Below, piece after piece: positions 44,916 to 53,368 of a stretch of 64,000 nt of DNA (position 1 is its first letter; the number at the start of each line of letters is the position of its first letter). The stretch covers positions 3,162,001 through 3,226,000 of the forward strand of contig OZ223306.1 in the NCBI GenBank assembly GCA_965140735.1, written 5' to 3'. Source of the DNA: Fusibacter_A sp965140735. Its GTDB lineage: Bacteria > Bacillota > Clostridia > Peptostreptococcales > Acidaminobacteraceae. The position numbers were made by a program, and so were the translations under genes. The notes beneath the pieces are model-generated. The model worked only from the letters and a program-made list of their open reading frames with translations, ran no database searches and was not told where the DNA came from.

Positions 44916-46084
44916 TTCACTAGCTCCTTAACCACTTTTTTAAAACTACGTTTCTTATTAAGATTTATGGTGCCTTTGTATTGATCTTTAAAAATTGATT
45001 TCATAACAGAGTCCGAATAGGTTTTTGATTTTAAAGTATCTTTAATTTTATACAGATGATGCTTCTGTGGTTCTATGAATTGCTTTGTTTTTAAAATCTC
45101 AAGCATTTGTTTTGTCCAAAAAACAGAATGTTTACGATCTTCAAAACAAATAATATTGACATCACTTTTATTGAGGCACATCAATGTCATATAGTCATAC
45201 AGATTATCGCCTAAACTGATAATAATACACCCATATAAATGTGCCATTGTCTCCACAAGTGTATCAAGAGCACCCGTGTCATAGTGCTCATAATTCAAAA
45301 TATTATAATTCCCCAATAGAACATCATAATGATGATATCTTTTGACAATATGTTTGATGTCGTGTTTAATTTTGGTCTGCTTTCTTATAGAATCTAACGC
45401 AATATTAAAGCCTGTATTATCCATTCCTGTAAGATGACTTTCTACATTGGTTTCAATTTTATTTATGCCCAAATAGTCATCAAGAGTTGGTTTTAAAAGA
45501 TTTCCCTCAATTAATAGTAAAGACTTTACTCTGAGTGATTCTGCCATTTCTATTGCAAATTGGGGACAATTGTAGACTGCTATAATGCCCTTGTATTTTT
45601 TAGACTGAGTTGTATTTTGGATATATCGCTGCTTAAACTTTAAATTCAATTTACGCTTTGTTTTTTTAGGCGCAGTAGAGTCAGTCACATCGTATAGAGC
45701 ATCAAAATTCTCTATGAGGCTTTGTAGATACTGTCTATCCTCTATCGATACTGGATTTAACTGCTGTAAATACGCCTGTTGAATTCGATGTAACAATGTA
45801 TGGCGTCTTTCATTTAAGTGTTGGTTTAACTCAAAAACGTTTTCAAAGGCTCTATACGACTCAAAAGATACTCTAACGCCCACGTAAAAATAACTATTTT
45901 CTAGGGTTAATTTTAGTTGTGCCTCTTGACTCAGTTGGGAAATAATAACAACTGTGTTTGTCTCAGATTGACTCACAATCTGGGATTCATTTCCGGTAAT
46001 AACCGATTGAGGATACTGATGAATAAGTTCCTGACAAATTTTAAGTTTTGGTGATGTGGTAAAAATCCATAAAGACTCGTTCAT
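44912..46084 (-). CDS. CpaE/TadZ-like pilus localisation protein
   Basis: A protein of 390 residues, started at the second ATG, since the first one abuts GGGAGG. The N-terminal half resembles a receiver-like domain; the C-terminal half (about 160-360) resembles a MinD/ParA-type fold without a canonical Walker A. TadZ/CpaE proteins place the Flp apparatus at the pole. Assignment rests mainly on its position directly before the pilus ATPase gene. Confidence 0.65.
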   Translation of the reverse strand: MNESLWIFTTSPKLKICQELIHQYPQSVITGNESQIVSQSETNTVVIISQLSQEAQLKLTLENSYFYVGVRVSFESYRAFENVFELNQHLNERRHTLLHRIQQAYLQQLNPVSIEDRQYLQSLIENFDALYDVTDSTAPKKTKRKLNLKFKQRYIQNTTQSKKYKGIIAVYNCPQFAIEMAESLRVKSLLLIEGNLLKPTLDDYLGINKIETNVESHLTGMDNTGFNIALDSIRKQTKIKHDIKHIVKRYHHYDVLLGNYNILNYEHYDTGALDTLVETMAHLYGCIIISLGDNLYDYMTLMCLNKSDVNIICFEDRKHSVFWTKQMLEILKTKQFIEPQKHHLYKIKDTLKSKTYSDSVMKSIFKDQYKGTINLNKKRSFKKVVKELVK

Positions 46085-46116
46085 ATCCATCCTCCCATAT
46101 CATGGTAATATAATAC

Positions 46117-46146
46117 ATTATATGTCATTATTTGTAAATAGGTAAA
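46117..46146 (-). promoter_or_regulatory. promoter of the Tad operon
   Basis: The minus strand has TTTACC, 18 bases, TATAAT, about 33 bases upstream of the tadZ-like start codon. The -10 is perfect; the -35 matches four of six bases. Confidence 0.6.
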
Positions 46147-46149
46147 TGT

Positions 46150-46183
46150 AAAAAACTCCCAAGTTTCTGTGTCTACTTGAGAG
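46150..46183 (-). terminator. terminator after fructokinase
   Basis: On the minus strand CTCTCAAGT pairs with ACTTGGGAG and is followed by TTTTTTAC. It separates the sugar genes from the Tad operon promoter. Confidence 0.85.
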
Positions 46184-46259
46184 CTCTTCTAAATATAGCA
46201 CTTTATTGAGATTACTAAAATGGATTTTCTAACATCTGTACATACTTATCGCCTTAGTT

Positions 46260-47195
46260 TTATCCAAGCCTTTCCATTAATACCGCTTTTGATGGAATGG
46301 ATGGAATACCACCGAATCCCTCTATACAAATCGCTGCCGCTGTATTAGAAACTTTCAAAATGGCCTCTATTTGTTCAGATTCTATTTGATCTATTGGGCA
46401 GTCAAGGGCTATAATTTGATGCACAGTGGCACCAAAGAAAGTATCTCCTGCACCCGTTGTATCTACTACCTTAACCTTAATGCCCTCCACGATTCCTGAA
46501 CCTTTTCTATATGAGTAAAGAGCACCTTTATTCCCCAAAGTGACAAAGATCATTTTTACGCCCATATCATGTAGTATTTGACAGCCCGTAGCCATATCTT
46601 TAACGCCAGAAATGAGTTCAAGTTCTTCATCTGAAACCTTGACGATATCTGCATAAGCCATTCCCTTTTTCATATACTTGATTGCAGTAGCGGCATCATC
46701 CCAAAGTGCTGGTCTATAATTGGGATCGTAAGTAATCGTTTTATTTTTTTGTTTTGCGTATTCTAGCATTTCTAACACAGTAGAACGGCTAGGTTCATCT
46801 GTGAATGAAAGCGAACCAAAATGAAGTGCCTTAGTTTGATCAATCTTATCAAAGTCGACATCTTCTTTATAGAGCATCACATCTGCACAGCCCTTCCTAT
46901 AAAAGCTAAAACTTCTGTCGCCTTCCGGCGTTAAATGTACAAAAGCAAGTGTTGTCCCATAACGGCTGTCTTGAATTAAACCATTTACATCTATCCCCTG
47001 ACTTAATAAAACATCTTTTAGTGAATTTCCAAATGCATCAGCACCAACTTTCCCTATAAATGCTGTTTTTGAACCTAAATTCTGAGCCATAGTTAAAAAA
47101 TTACAAGGTGCCCCACCAGGATTTGCCTTAAAATGTTGATCAGGTGCTGGCGTAAAATCAATGAGCAATTCTCCCACTGCTATAATATCGTACAT
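46260..47195 (-). CDS. scrK: fructokinase (PfkB family)
   Basis: A ribokinase-fold sugar kinase of 311 residues: GELLIDFTP at the start, GGAPCNFLTMAQNLG, and the C-terminal catalytic DTTGAGDTFFGA with the Asp base. The sequence matches bacterial fructokinases. It follows the D-lyxose/mannose isomerase gene by 2 bases, so fructose made from D-mannose could be fed to fructose 6-phosphate. Good AGGGAGG site. Confidence 0.88.
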   Translation of the reverse strand: MYDIIAVGELLIDFTPAPDQHFKANPGGAPCNFLTMAQNLGSKTAFIGKVGADAFGNSLKDVLLSQGIDVNGLIQDSRYGTTLAFVHLTPEGDRSFSFYRKGCADVMLYKEDVDFDKIDQTKALHFGSLSFTDEPSRSTVLEMLEYAKQKNKTITYDPNYRPALWDDAATAIKYMKKGMAYADIVKVSDEELELISGVKDMATGCQILHDMGVKMIFVTLGNKGALYSYRKGSGIVEGIKVKVVDTTGAGDTFFGATVHQIIALDCPIDQIESEQIEAILKVSNTAAAICIEGFGGIPSIPSKAVLMERLG

Positions 47196-47197
47196 TT

Positions 47198-47887
47198 CTA
47201 CCTCCCTAAAACATTTTTATATTCATTGCATAAAGGATGTAATATGGCTTCATCTTCAACTACTGTTGAAAAACGGCTTACATCTTCAGCGTTATAATTA
47301 TCAGTCATATCATCATTTATTGAAGAAACTTCTCCACAAACCAAATCGCCTGCGCCTTCTTTTGCCCAGAATAGATGATACACAAATGGTCTTAAAGTAA
47401 TACTATGGCCTGGAAATATGTGTAACTCTTCACCAGCTGCTACAGTATAATTTATACCATCCATATCTACATTAACATCCGAAACTGAGTCAACAGAACC
47501 ATCTGCTTTAGATAAGTAAAGTTTAATGGCCAATATCCCTCCAGCTCGATTGATAATATCCTCTGTCTTACTGGCGTGGTGATGAATTGGCAATCTCTGT
47601 CCCTCTTTTAATAAAATCAACTTTTCTGCATATGGCGTTCCAACTTTAGAATCTGTTAACGAACCATTTCTAAGTGTAAACAGAACGGCACCTAATTCAT
47701 CAAATTTGTCCTTCCCATAATCCGTAATATCCCAACCCAACATCACTTCTTTTATCGTTGAAATATCATATTGTCCTGAGAGCCATTCTTCTAAGTTCCA
47801 ATACCCAAAAGGTGGTAGCTTTATTTGGTGTTTTTCAAGCAGTGCTTTTGCCCATGTGAGGGCTTGATTGATTTCTGATCTCTTCAT
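47198..47887 (-). CDS. D-lyxose ketol-isomerase
   Basis: A cupin-fold protein of 229 residues matching the D-lyxose isomerase family. The metal-site motif PIHHHASKTEDIINRAGG is at about 99-116 and further His residues are at FPGHSITL and VYHLFW. Family enzymes interconvert D-lyxose/D-xylulose and D-mannose/D-fructose. It is the first gene after the ROK operator, followed by fructokinase. Confidence 0.87.
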   Translation of the reverse strand: MKRSEINQALTWAKALLEKHQIKLPPFGYWNLEEWLSGQYDISTIKEVMLGWDITDYGKDKFDELGAVLFTLRNGSLTDSKVGTPYAEKLILLKEGQRLPIHHHASKTEDIINRAGGILAIKLYLSKADGSVDSVSDVNVDMDGINYTVAAGEELHIFPGHSITLRPFVYHLFWAKEGAGDLVCGEVSSINDDMTDNYNAEDVSRFSTVVEDEAILHPLCNEYKNVLGR

Positions 47888-47943
47888 AATATCTCCCCCT
47901 TTTATATCATATCATTTTTTAGATTAATTTTTATAAAACCGCC

Positions 47944-47984
47944 TATCATTTACTTAGTAACTAAATGTAACTAAGTAAATGATA
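47944..47984. promoter_or_regulatory. operator of the ROK regulator
   Basis: TATCATTTACTTAGT and its exact reverse complement ACTAAGTAAATGATA, separated by 11 bases, overlap the -10 box and start region of the isomerase promoter. The regulator gene is adjacent and in the same direction, so repression of the sugar genes is the natural reading. Confidence 0.85.
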
Positions 47985-48007
47985 TCACCAATTAATTTTT
48001 CAGTCAA
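47979..48007 (-). promoter_or_regulatory. promoter of isomerase-fructokinase
   Basis: The minus strand reads TTGACT, 17 bases, TATCAT, with five of six consensus bases in each box. The -10 box is also the first arm of the operator. Confidence 0.8.
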
Positions 48008-48013
48008 TTTAAA

Positions 48014-48058
48014 ATCAAAAAGAGTACCTTTGAAAATAATTTTCATAAGGTACTCTTT
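48014..48058 (-). terminator. terminator after the ROK gene
   Basis: AAAGAGTACCTT and AAGGTACTCTTT form a long stem (extended by TGAAAA/TTTTCA), followed on the minus strand by TTGATTTT. It sits directly upstream of the isomerase promoter. Confidence 0.85.
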
Positions 48059-48086
48059 AGAGTTATAGATACAATCTATATTTCTC

Positions 48087-49277
48087 TTAGTTCAGTTCTG
48101 TTACCACTACAGATTTAAAAGTTTCATTCACCACCAAGGCAACACTCCCTAAACCGCTTGCAGTCATTTCTATTTCACTCAATTCAATTTCTGTCTCTAC
48201 CGCCGATTTCGAAAAAATAGATTCACTTACTTCATCTAAAAGCACTGTTGTAAACACTTTACTATTTATAGGTACAGTCCCACCAACTAAAATCATTTGA
48301 GGGTTAAATATATTGATCAAATTCGCTATGCCAACTGAAAGTATTTTTGCACTTTTAATCAAAATTGTATGGACTTCTTCTCGATCTTCATAAGTCATAA
48401 TTTCTTCAAATGTCATTTTTTTATTTGAGTTCAATTCCAAAGTTTCAGTAATTTCAGAAATAATAGCACCAGCAGACACATACATTTCAATACAACCATG
48501 ATTCCCACAATAACATTCTCTACCTTGATACTCAATAACGGTATGGCCGAATTCACCTGCCACGCGGTTAGCACCTTCATAGATTGTTGAATGATTGACA
48601 ATACCACATCCAACACCTTGGTCTACAAAAATATAGATAAAATTTTTCACTTCTCTGCCTTTGCCAAACCAGAGTTCCCCTAGAGTACGTGTTCTTGCAA
48701 CATTATCAATATAAACTGGACACTCATATCGATCTTCAAACCAAGCTTTTGCGTCTATAGACTCCCAACCTTTTAAAATGGCATATGATTTTGATCTATG
48801 ATGCTTAAAGTTAGTACCCGGCGTTCCAATCCCTATGCCCGCTATTTTATCTATAGCAATTTTATGCGTTTTAATCAATTTATCGACGGCATTTTTAATT
48901 GCCTCAAGTGTTTTAGTGGGCGTTTCATATGCCATTTGAGGTGATTCCCACCGCTCAATCATACGACCTGAGAGATCCGTTAATACAACAATCACATTGA
49001 TAGCAATTTCTACCCCAACAATATAGAGATGATCCTGATTTAAACTAATCAAATTAGGTTTTCTACCACCCTTTGACGCCCCTTTTCCAACATCTAGTAC
49101 AAGCCCTTCTTCAATTAATCCATCCACAATCCTCATAACACTTGGGAGTGCTAATTTCGTTTTTTTTGCAATTTCAGATCTGCTAATCTTCCCCTGTTTA
49201 AAGATCAATTTTATTACCGAATTTCGGTTGATCCGTTTTAAAAGTTCTGGCTTTCCAATCACTATTTTAGAATTCAT
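48087..49277 (-). CDS. ROK-family transcriptional repressor
   Basis: A protein of 396 residues: winged helix at about 15-75 (SRSEIAKKTKLALPSVMRIVDGLIEEG) and a sugar-kinase-like ROK domain. The ATP-like DLSGRM motif, the zinc motif with GH...CYCGNHGCIE (about 240-262) and the C-terminal NIFNPQMILVGG are visible. The binding domain lies at the N-terminus, as in NagC/XylR regulators. The palindrome upstream of the isomerase gene is its likely target, and D-lyxose, D-mannose or D-fructose derivatives its likely signal. Confidence 0.92.
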   Translation of the reverse strand: MNSKIVIGKPELLKRINRNSVIKLIFKQGKISRSEIAKKTKLALPSVMRIVDGLIEEGLVLDVGKGASKGGRKPNLISLNQDHLYIVGVEIAINVIVVLTDLSGRMIERWESPQMAYETPTKTLEAIKNAVDKLIKTHKIAIDKIAGIGIGTPGTNFKHHRSKSYAILKGWESIDAKAWFEDRYECPVYIDNVARTRTLGELWFGKGREVKNFIYIFVDQGVGCGIVNHSTIYEGANRVAGEFGHTVIEYQGRECYCGNHGCIEMYVSAGAIISEITETLELNSNKKMTFEEIMTYEDREEVHTILIKSAKILSVGIANLINIFNPQMILVGGTVPINSKVFTTVLLDEVSESIFSKSAVETEIELSEIEMTASGLGSVALVVNETFKSVVVTELN

Positions 49278-49422
49278 TATTGAACATCCTTAGTTAGAGT
49301 TTATTAATTGCTATTCATAAATTCTACTCCAATTGATTGACCACTGTCAACTTTTCAAATCAAAACCTATTTATAAAAAACATATTTCAATTTGATCTTA
49401 TGAAGAATGCCTTTTTAAGAGT

Positions 49423-49656
49423 TTATTTCTGTATGATTTCTACAATTTCATCCATTGCTATTTGGCAAAACTCAGACCAATAGAGTATATTGCCATATCT
49501 AATTTTCACTTTTTTAAAGGTCTCTAGATTCTCTAAATTGCAAAATCTAACTGTTTTTAAACGTGGTTTCATGTCATAAATTATTTTATGATGATTATCC
49601 AATTCAATAAGCAGTGTATAATCTACTTTAGGAATGACACTGATAATTTTTGACAT
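49423..49656 (-). CDS. DUF2442 protein
   Basis: A protein of 77 residues with the DUF2442 pattern (VIPKVDYTLLIELDNHHKIIYDMKP, ...FKKVKIRYGNILYWSEF...). Some family members are paired with DUF4160 proteins in toxin-antitoxin-like loci; no partner is seen here, so it is an orphan. It has a good AGGAGG site. Confidence 0.82.
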   Translation of the reverse strand: MSKIISVIPKVDYTLLIELDNHHKIIYDMKPRLKTVRFCNLENLETFKKVKIRYGNILYWSEFCQIAMDEIVEIIQK

Positions 49657-49745
49657 AATACCTCCTATATTACTTTTAAATAACTCACTTCAATGGACAA
49701 ACTCTATTCTAATGACTTAATGCAAACTGATAACATAATGAAAGA

Positions 49746-49776
49746 CCCCTACTATCTTATAATAGCGGAGTCTTAA
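49746..49776 (-). terminator. hairpin after the LuxR-family gene
   Basis: AAGACCCCTACTAT and ATAGCGGAGTCTT pair with a few mismatches, 31 bases past the LuxR stop. The minus-strand tail TCATTATG is not T-rich, so termination may be weak. Confidence 0.5.
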
Positions 49777-49806
49777 AGGCTTGAATACTATCGCATGAGA
49801 TATTTT

Positions 49807-52284
49807 TTAAAGGAGATTGAGATCAATAGCCTTTTTAACCGCCAAGGCTCTCCCTTTCACCTCAAGTTTTCTATAGATACTTGTAATGTTTTTTCTAACC
49901 GTCACTTCAGCAATAAAAAGCTTTTCTGAAATTTCTTTATTCGTTTTCCCCTCAACAATGCCACCTAAAACCTCTAATTCTCTTTCAGTTAAAGGGGCCT
50001 TTAAAGTTGCTGTAAGTCCTGAATCCGTTTTTGAGTTATTTTGAAATACTTCAAATCGTTCCATTATTTCATCCAGATATGGATCTTTTGGCATAAGATA
50101 TTTTAATCTCATGATCAATTGCATAAGAACGCTTCCATATTCAATAACTAGGATAACAAGATGATCTACCCTACCTATTTCCAATGCCTTAAGCAAACTC
50201 TCTTTAGCTTTCTCAAATCCATAAAGATTATACTTTGCAATAGATTCTAAAATAAATAAATGCATATATCCAATCTGATTATTAAAAGTACTGAAGACTT
50301 GTAACATTTCTTCACAGAGTATTTCTAATTTTAAATATGCTTTAGTGATTAATAAATACTTGCCATAGACAACATAATTTAAACCTTCACCTTGATAAAG
50401 CACGTCACTATGACGAATAAGACCTTTTTTTAACCAAGTTTCAAAATACTGTTCTTCATGCAAAAGACCTCCCAAATAGCCTAAACTCACATCAAAAGCA
50501 CTGCTAAGAATCGTACTATTACAAGCATCTACCATCTGCCTTAAATTGTCCATCATTTCAATAGCCTGTTTGCCTTTTCCCTTATAAACCAATATCCTTG
50601 CTAGAACTAAATTCGAACAAATGATCACAGAAACTTGATTTAATGTCTGTGCTTTTATAATGGCTTTACGTGCAGCAATTTCCGAAGCCTCAAGATCACC
50701 TATTTCAAGATAATATTCCGCTCTAACTTGATGCTCAAATCCCATCCCACAGCCATTTGAAAGTTTATTATAATAATAAAAAACTTCTTCTATCTTGTCC
50801 GGCATCAAACATAGCTCGCCTTTCATCTTGTAATATAAGTATAAGATGTGTACTGAACCAAAAGTAATTATTTTATCTTTATTGGCAATTAGAGAATGTC
50901 CCTCTAATAGTTCATACGCCTTTTCAAAACGCTTTTGCATATTTTTTAAATCGTTAAACTCACTATACCCTCTTATGAGCTCTATTTCTCCTTTAACAAT
51001 TTTTTGAAGTTTATCATCTTTATGCTCATGTGTATCAAAATAAGATTCAAAGGTATCAAGAAGTTGTAAACCCTTTACAGAATTGATGTTTGTCACGTAA
51101 AATCCAACAAAAGTTAAAAAAGCAATGGGATGTTGATACTTGATAAGTTCAGGAATTTCTTCAAAGCATTCTAATATATATTTAGGATTACAATCAATTA
51201 TTTCAGTCAAATTCAGAACCTCAAAAGCTTCTAAAATTAATTTATAAGCTTTTGCCTCTAAAAAATACTTTATACCCAAAATTGGATCATCATGTTCCAT
51301 ATACCATGTACCAATTTTTATTAACAGCTCACATTTTTCTAACGGCTTAATCCGCTCTTCAAAAATCGATTTAAAGAAACTGTTTAAAATATTGTGTAAT
51401 TTGTAAGTTTGATTGGATTTATCAAAATAGATTAAGGAATTACTCTCACTCAATCTATAGATCATTTTTTCATTTGATCTATTTCCAGTAATAAAGGCAA
51501 CTTGTTCAGGCGTAAAACTCTCTAAAAGACTCAGTTGAGTCAAAAGATCTACTTCTTTATCTGAATACCGCTTTATAACCGCCTTTTCAATGAGCCTTTC
51601 AATACTTTTGACCTGTTCTATTCTTCCGATTTCAATAAAGCGTTGTACGATTAGATACACGGCTGAAATCCAACCTTCTGAAACTTCATAGGCTTCTATA
51701 GCAATACTTTTGTCGATATTACAATCATAAAGCTCGAAAAACAATTGAATTTCTTCAATAGACAGCTCAAAAAGACTATTCTTAATTAAATAGCAAAAAC
51801 CTTTCAAACACAATTCATCTACAGATAAATTTGGCATTGTTCTAGATAATAGAAGGATATGAAAACCTTCAATGTCACTTTTGACTATAAACTCTAAAAA
51901 TTCATCTATTTCAGATGAATGTGAAAAATGATAATCATCTATTACCAAAATACTATTCGTCCTAAAAGTGTGCTCTTCAATCAGTTCTAAAACCTTGTCT
52001 TTTTTTGAAAAGTCATCTGGAAATCCTAAAAGACGTAATTGATTTCCTAGCTCTGGCATGTCCTTAGAGAGCTGTTTTGTTAGTAGATTCCATATATATT
52101 CTGCAGAATCTTCATCCCTTTCAATTGAAAGCCATGTATATGGTATTTTATGGTCTACTAAATAACTTCTTGCAGCAGTGGTTTTCCCATACCCCATAGG
52201 TGCCACTGCAATTGTTGCTGGAAATGTCATTAAATTTTTAAAAGCCTTATTCAAATTTTCCCTTTGGAATAAAAGTTGATTCAT
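49807..52284 (-). CDS. MalT-type LuxR-family transcriptional activator
   Basis: A protein of 825 residues from the ATG 4 bases after AGGGGTG. An N-terminal STAND NTPase carries the P-loop PMGYGKTTAARSY (about 31-43) and a SILVIDDYHF Walker B. A long helical TPR-like region spans roughly 300-750, and a LuxR helix-turn-helix ends the protein (about 760-825; LTERELEVLGGIVEGKTNKEISEKLF-type). Such ATP-dependent LAL regulators are activated by a small ligand. No neighbouring operon is an evident target. Confidence 0.9.
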   Translation of the reverse strand: MNQLLFQRENLNKAFKNLMTFPATIAVAPMGYGKTTAARSYLVDHKIPYTWLSIERDEDSAEYIWNLLTKQLSKDMPELGNQLRLLGFPDDFSKKDKVLELIEEHTFRTNSILVIDDYHFSHSSEIDEFLEFIVKSDIEGFHILLLSRTMPNLSVDELCLKGFCYLIKNSLFELSIEEIQLFFELYDCNIDKSIAIEAYEVSEGWISAVYLIVQRFIEIGRIEQVKSIERLIEKAVIKRYSDKEVDLLTQLSLLESFTPEQVAFITGNRSNEKMIYRLSESNSLIYFDKSNQTYKLHNILNSFFKSIFEERIKPLEKCELLIKIGTWYMEHDDPILGIKYFLEAKAYKLILEAFEVLNLTEIIDCNPKYILECFEEIPELIKYQHPIAFLTFVGFYVTNINSVKGLQLLDTFESYFDTHEHKDDKLQKIVKGEIELIRGYSEFNDLKNMQKRFEKAYELLEGHSLIANKDKIITFGSVHILYLYYKMKGELCLMPDKIEEVFYYYNKLSNGCGMGFEHQVRAEYYLEIGDLEASEIAARKAIIKAQTLNQVSVIICSNLVLARILVYKGKGKQAIEMMDNLRQMVDACNSTILSSAFDVSLGYLGGLLHEEQYFETWLKKGLIRHSDVLYQGEGLNYVVYGKYLLITKAYLKLEILCEEMLQVFSTFNNQIGYMHLFILESIAKYNLYGFEKAKESLLKALEIGRVDHLVILVIEYGSVLMQLIMRLKYLMPKDPYLDEIMERFEVFQNNSKTDSGLTATLKAPLTERELEVLGGIVEGKTNKEISEKLFIAEVTVRKNITSIYRKLEVKGRALAVKKAIDLNLL

Positions 52285-52373
52285 ATACACCCCTAAACAC
52301 TATCTGTATTTATTAAAGTATAACTGAATTTTCAAACAATTTAAAGCACCCATATTCATTTTTATCTCTTAAA

Positions 52374-52402
52374 GCAAAAAAAACTCTGGCTAACGCCAAA
52401 GT
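52374..52402 (-). terminator. terminator after recR
   Basis: ACTTTGGCGTTAGCCAGAGT on the minus strand is followed by eight T residues, 6 bases past the recR stop. Confidence 0.9.
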
Positions 52403-52407
52403 CATTT

Positions 52408-53007
52408 TTATAAGATTCTTCTTCCTTCAATTGCTTTTGCTAATGTAATTTCATCTGCATATTCCAAATCGCCCCCTACTGGAATACCATGAGCAAGTCG
52501 TGTCACCTTAATATCGGTTCCTTTTAAGAGTTTTGAAATATACATTGCAGTTGCTTCACCTTCAATAGTGGGATTAGTTGCAATAATAATCTCATTGGTA
52601 TCATCCTCTTGAAGCCTTAAAATTAATTCTCTAATCTTAATCTCATTAGGACCAATACCATCCATTGGAGATATGGCACCATGAAGTACATGATAATAAC
52701 CACGAAACTCTTTTGTATTCTCAATAGCGATTAAGTCTCTTGGAGATTCAACAACACAAATTAAGTTTTGATCGCGTTTTGGATCAGAACAAATATCACA
52801 CAATTCGCTTTCTGTGATATTAAAACATTTTTCACAATATTTTATTTTTCGCTTTACTTCCAATATGGATTCAGCAAAGTTATAAGCATCAGACTGTTCC
52901 ATGTTAATCACATAAAAAGCAAGTCGTTGCGCCGATTTTTTACCAATCCCAGGTAATCTCGAAAATTCATCAATCAGTTTATTGATAGAAGGGATAAACT
53001 TTGACAT
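52408..53007 (-). CDS. recR: recombination protein RecR
   Basis: A protein of 199 residues: helix-hairpin-helix (LPGIGKKSAQRLAFY, 15-30), a four-Cys zinc finger (CEKCFN...CDIC, about 57-72) and a Toprim domain (CVVESPRDLIAIE). It loads RecA in the RecFOR pathway. It starts one base after the ybaB stop. Confidence 0.97.
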   Translation of the reverse strand: MSKFIPSINKLIDEFSRLPGIGKKSAQRLAFYVINMEQSDAYNFAESILEVKRKIKYCEKCFNITESELCDICSDPKRDQNLICVVESPRDLIAIENTKEFRGYYHVLHGAISPMDGIGPNEIKIRELILRLQEDDTNEIIIATNPTIEGEATAMYISKLLKGTDIKVTRLAHGIPVGGDLEYADEITLAKAIEGRRIL

Positions 53008-53346
53008 CTAGAACAACCCTGGGATGTTCATGCCACCTGTAAATTTGCCTAGCGTCTTACTCATTGTATCTTCCGCTGTTTTAAGCGCTTCATTTACAGC
53101 AACAATGATTAAATCCTGTAACATTTCAATATCATCTGGATCAACTACTTCTGGTTTTAAATCGATCGAAATAATTTCTTTTTTACCGCTAACCGTTACT
53201 TTAATAGCGCCCCCACCAGCAGTTGCTTCAAATGTTTCTGATTCAATTTTTTCTTGAGCTTCTTGCATATCTCTTTGCATCTTTTGAACTTGTTTCATCA
53301 TGTTATTCATATTGCCAGGCATAGCTGGACCTCTACCTTTAGCCAT
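53008..53346 (-). CDS. ybaB: YbaB/EbfC-family nucleoid-associated protein
   Basis: A protein of 112 residues with the family core (MKQVQKMQRDMQEAQEKIE, IDLKPEVVDPDDIEMLQDLI). It is a small DNA-binding dimer usually encoded between dnaX and recR, as here. Confidence 0.95.
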   Translation of the reverse strand: MAKGRGPAMPGNMNNMMKQVQKMQRDMQEAQEKIESETFEATAGGGAIKVTVSGKKEIISIDLKPEVVDPDDIEMLQDLIIVAVNEALKTAEDTMSKTLGKFTGGMNIPGLF

Positions 53347-53368
53347 AATTTAAAATCCTCCTAAAATC

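Noticed and set aside
49423..49656. Toxin-antitoxin locus with DUF2442
   Set aside because: No adjacent small partner gene is present, only a terminator and regulators.
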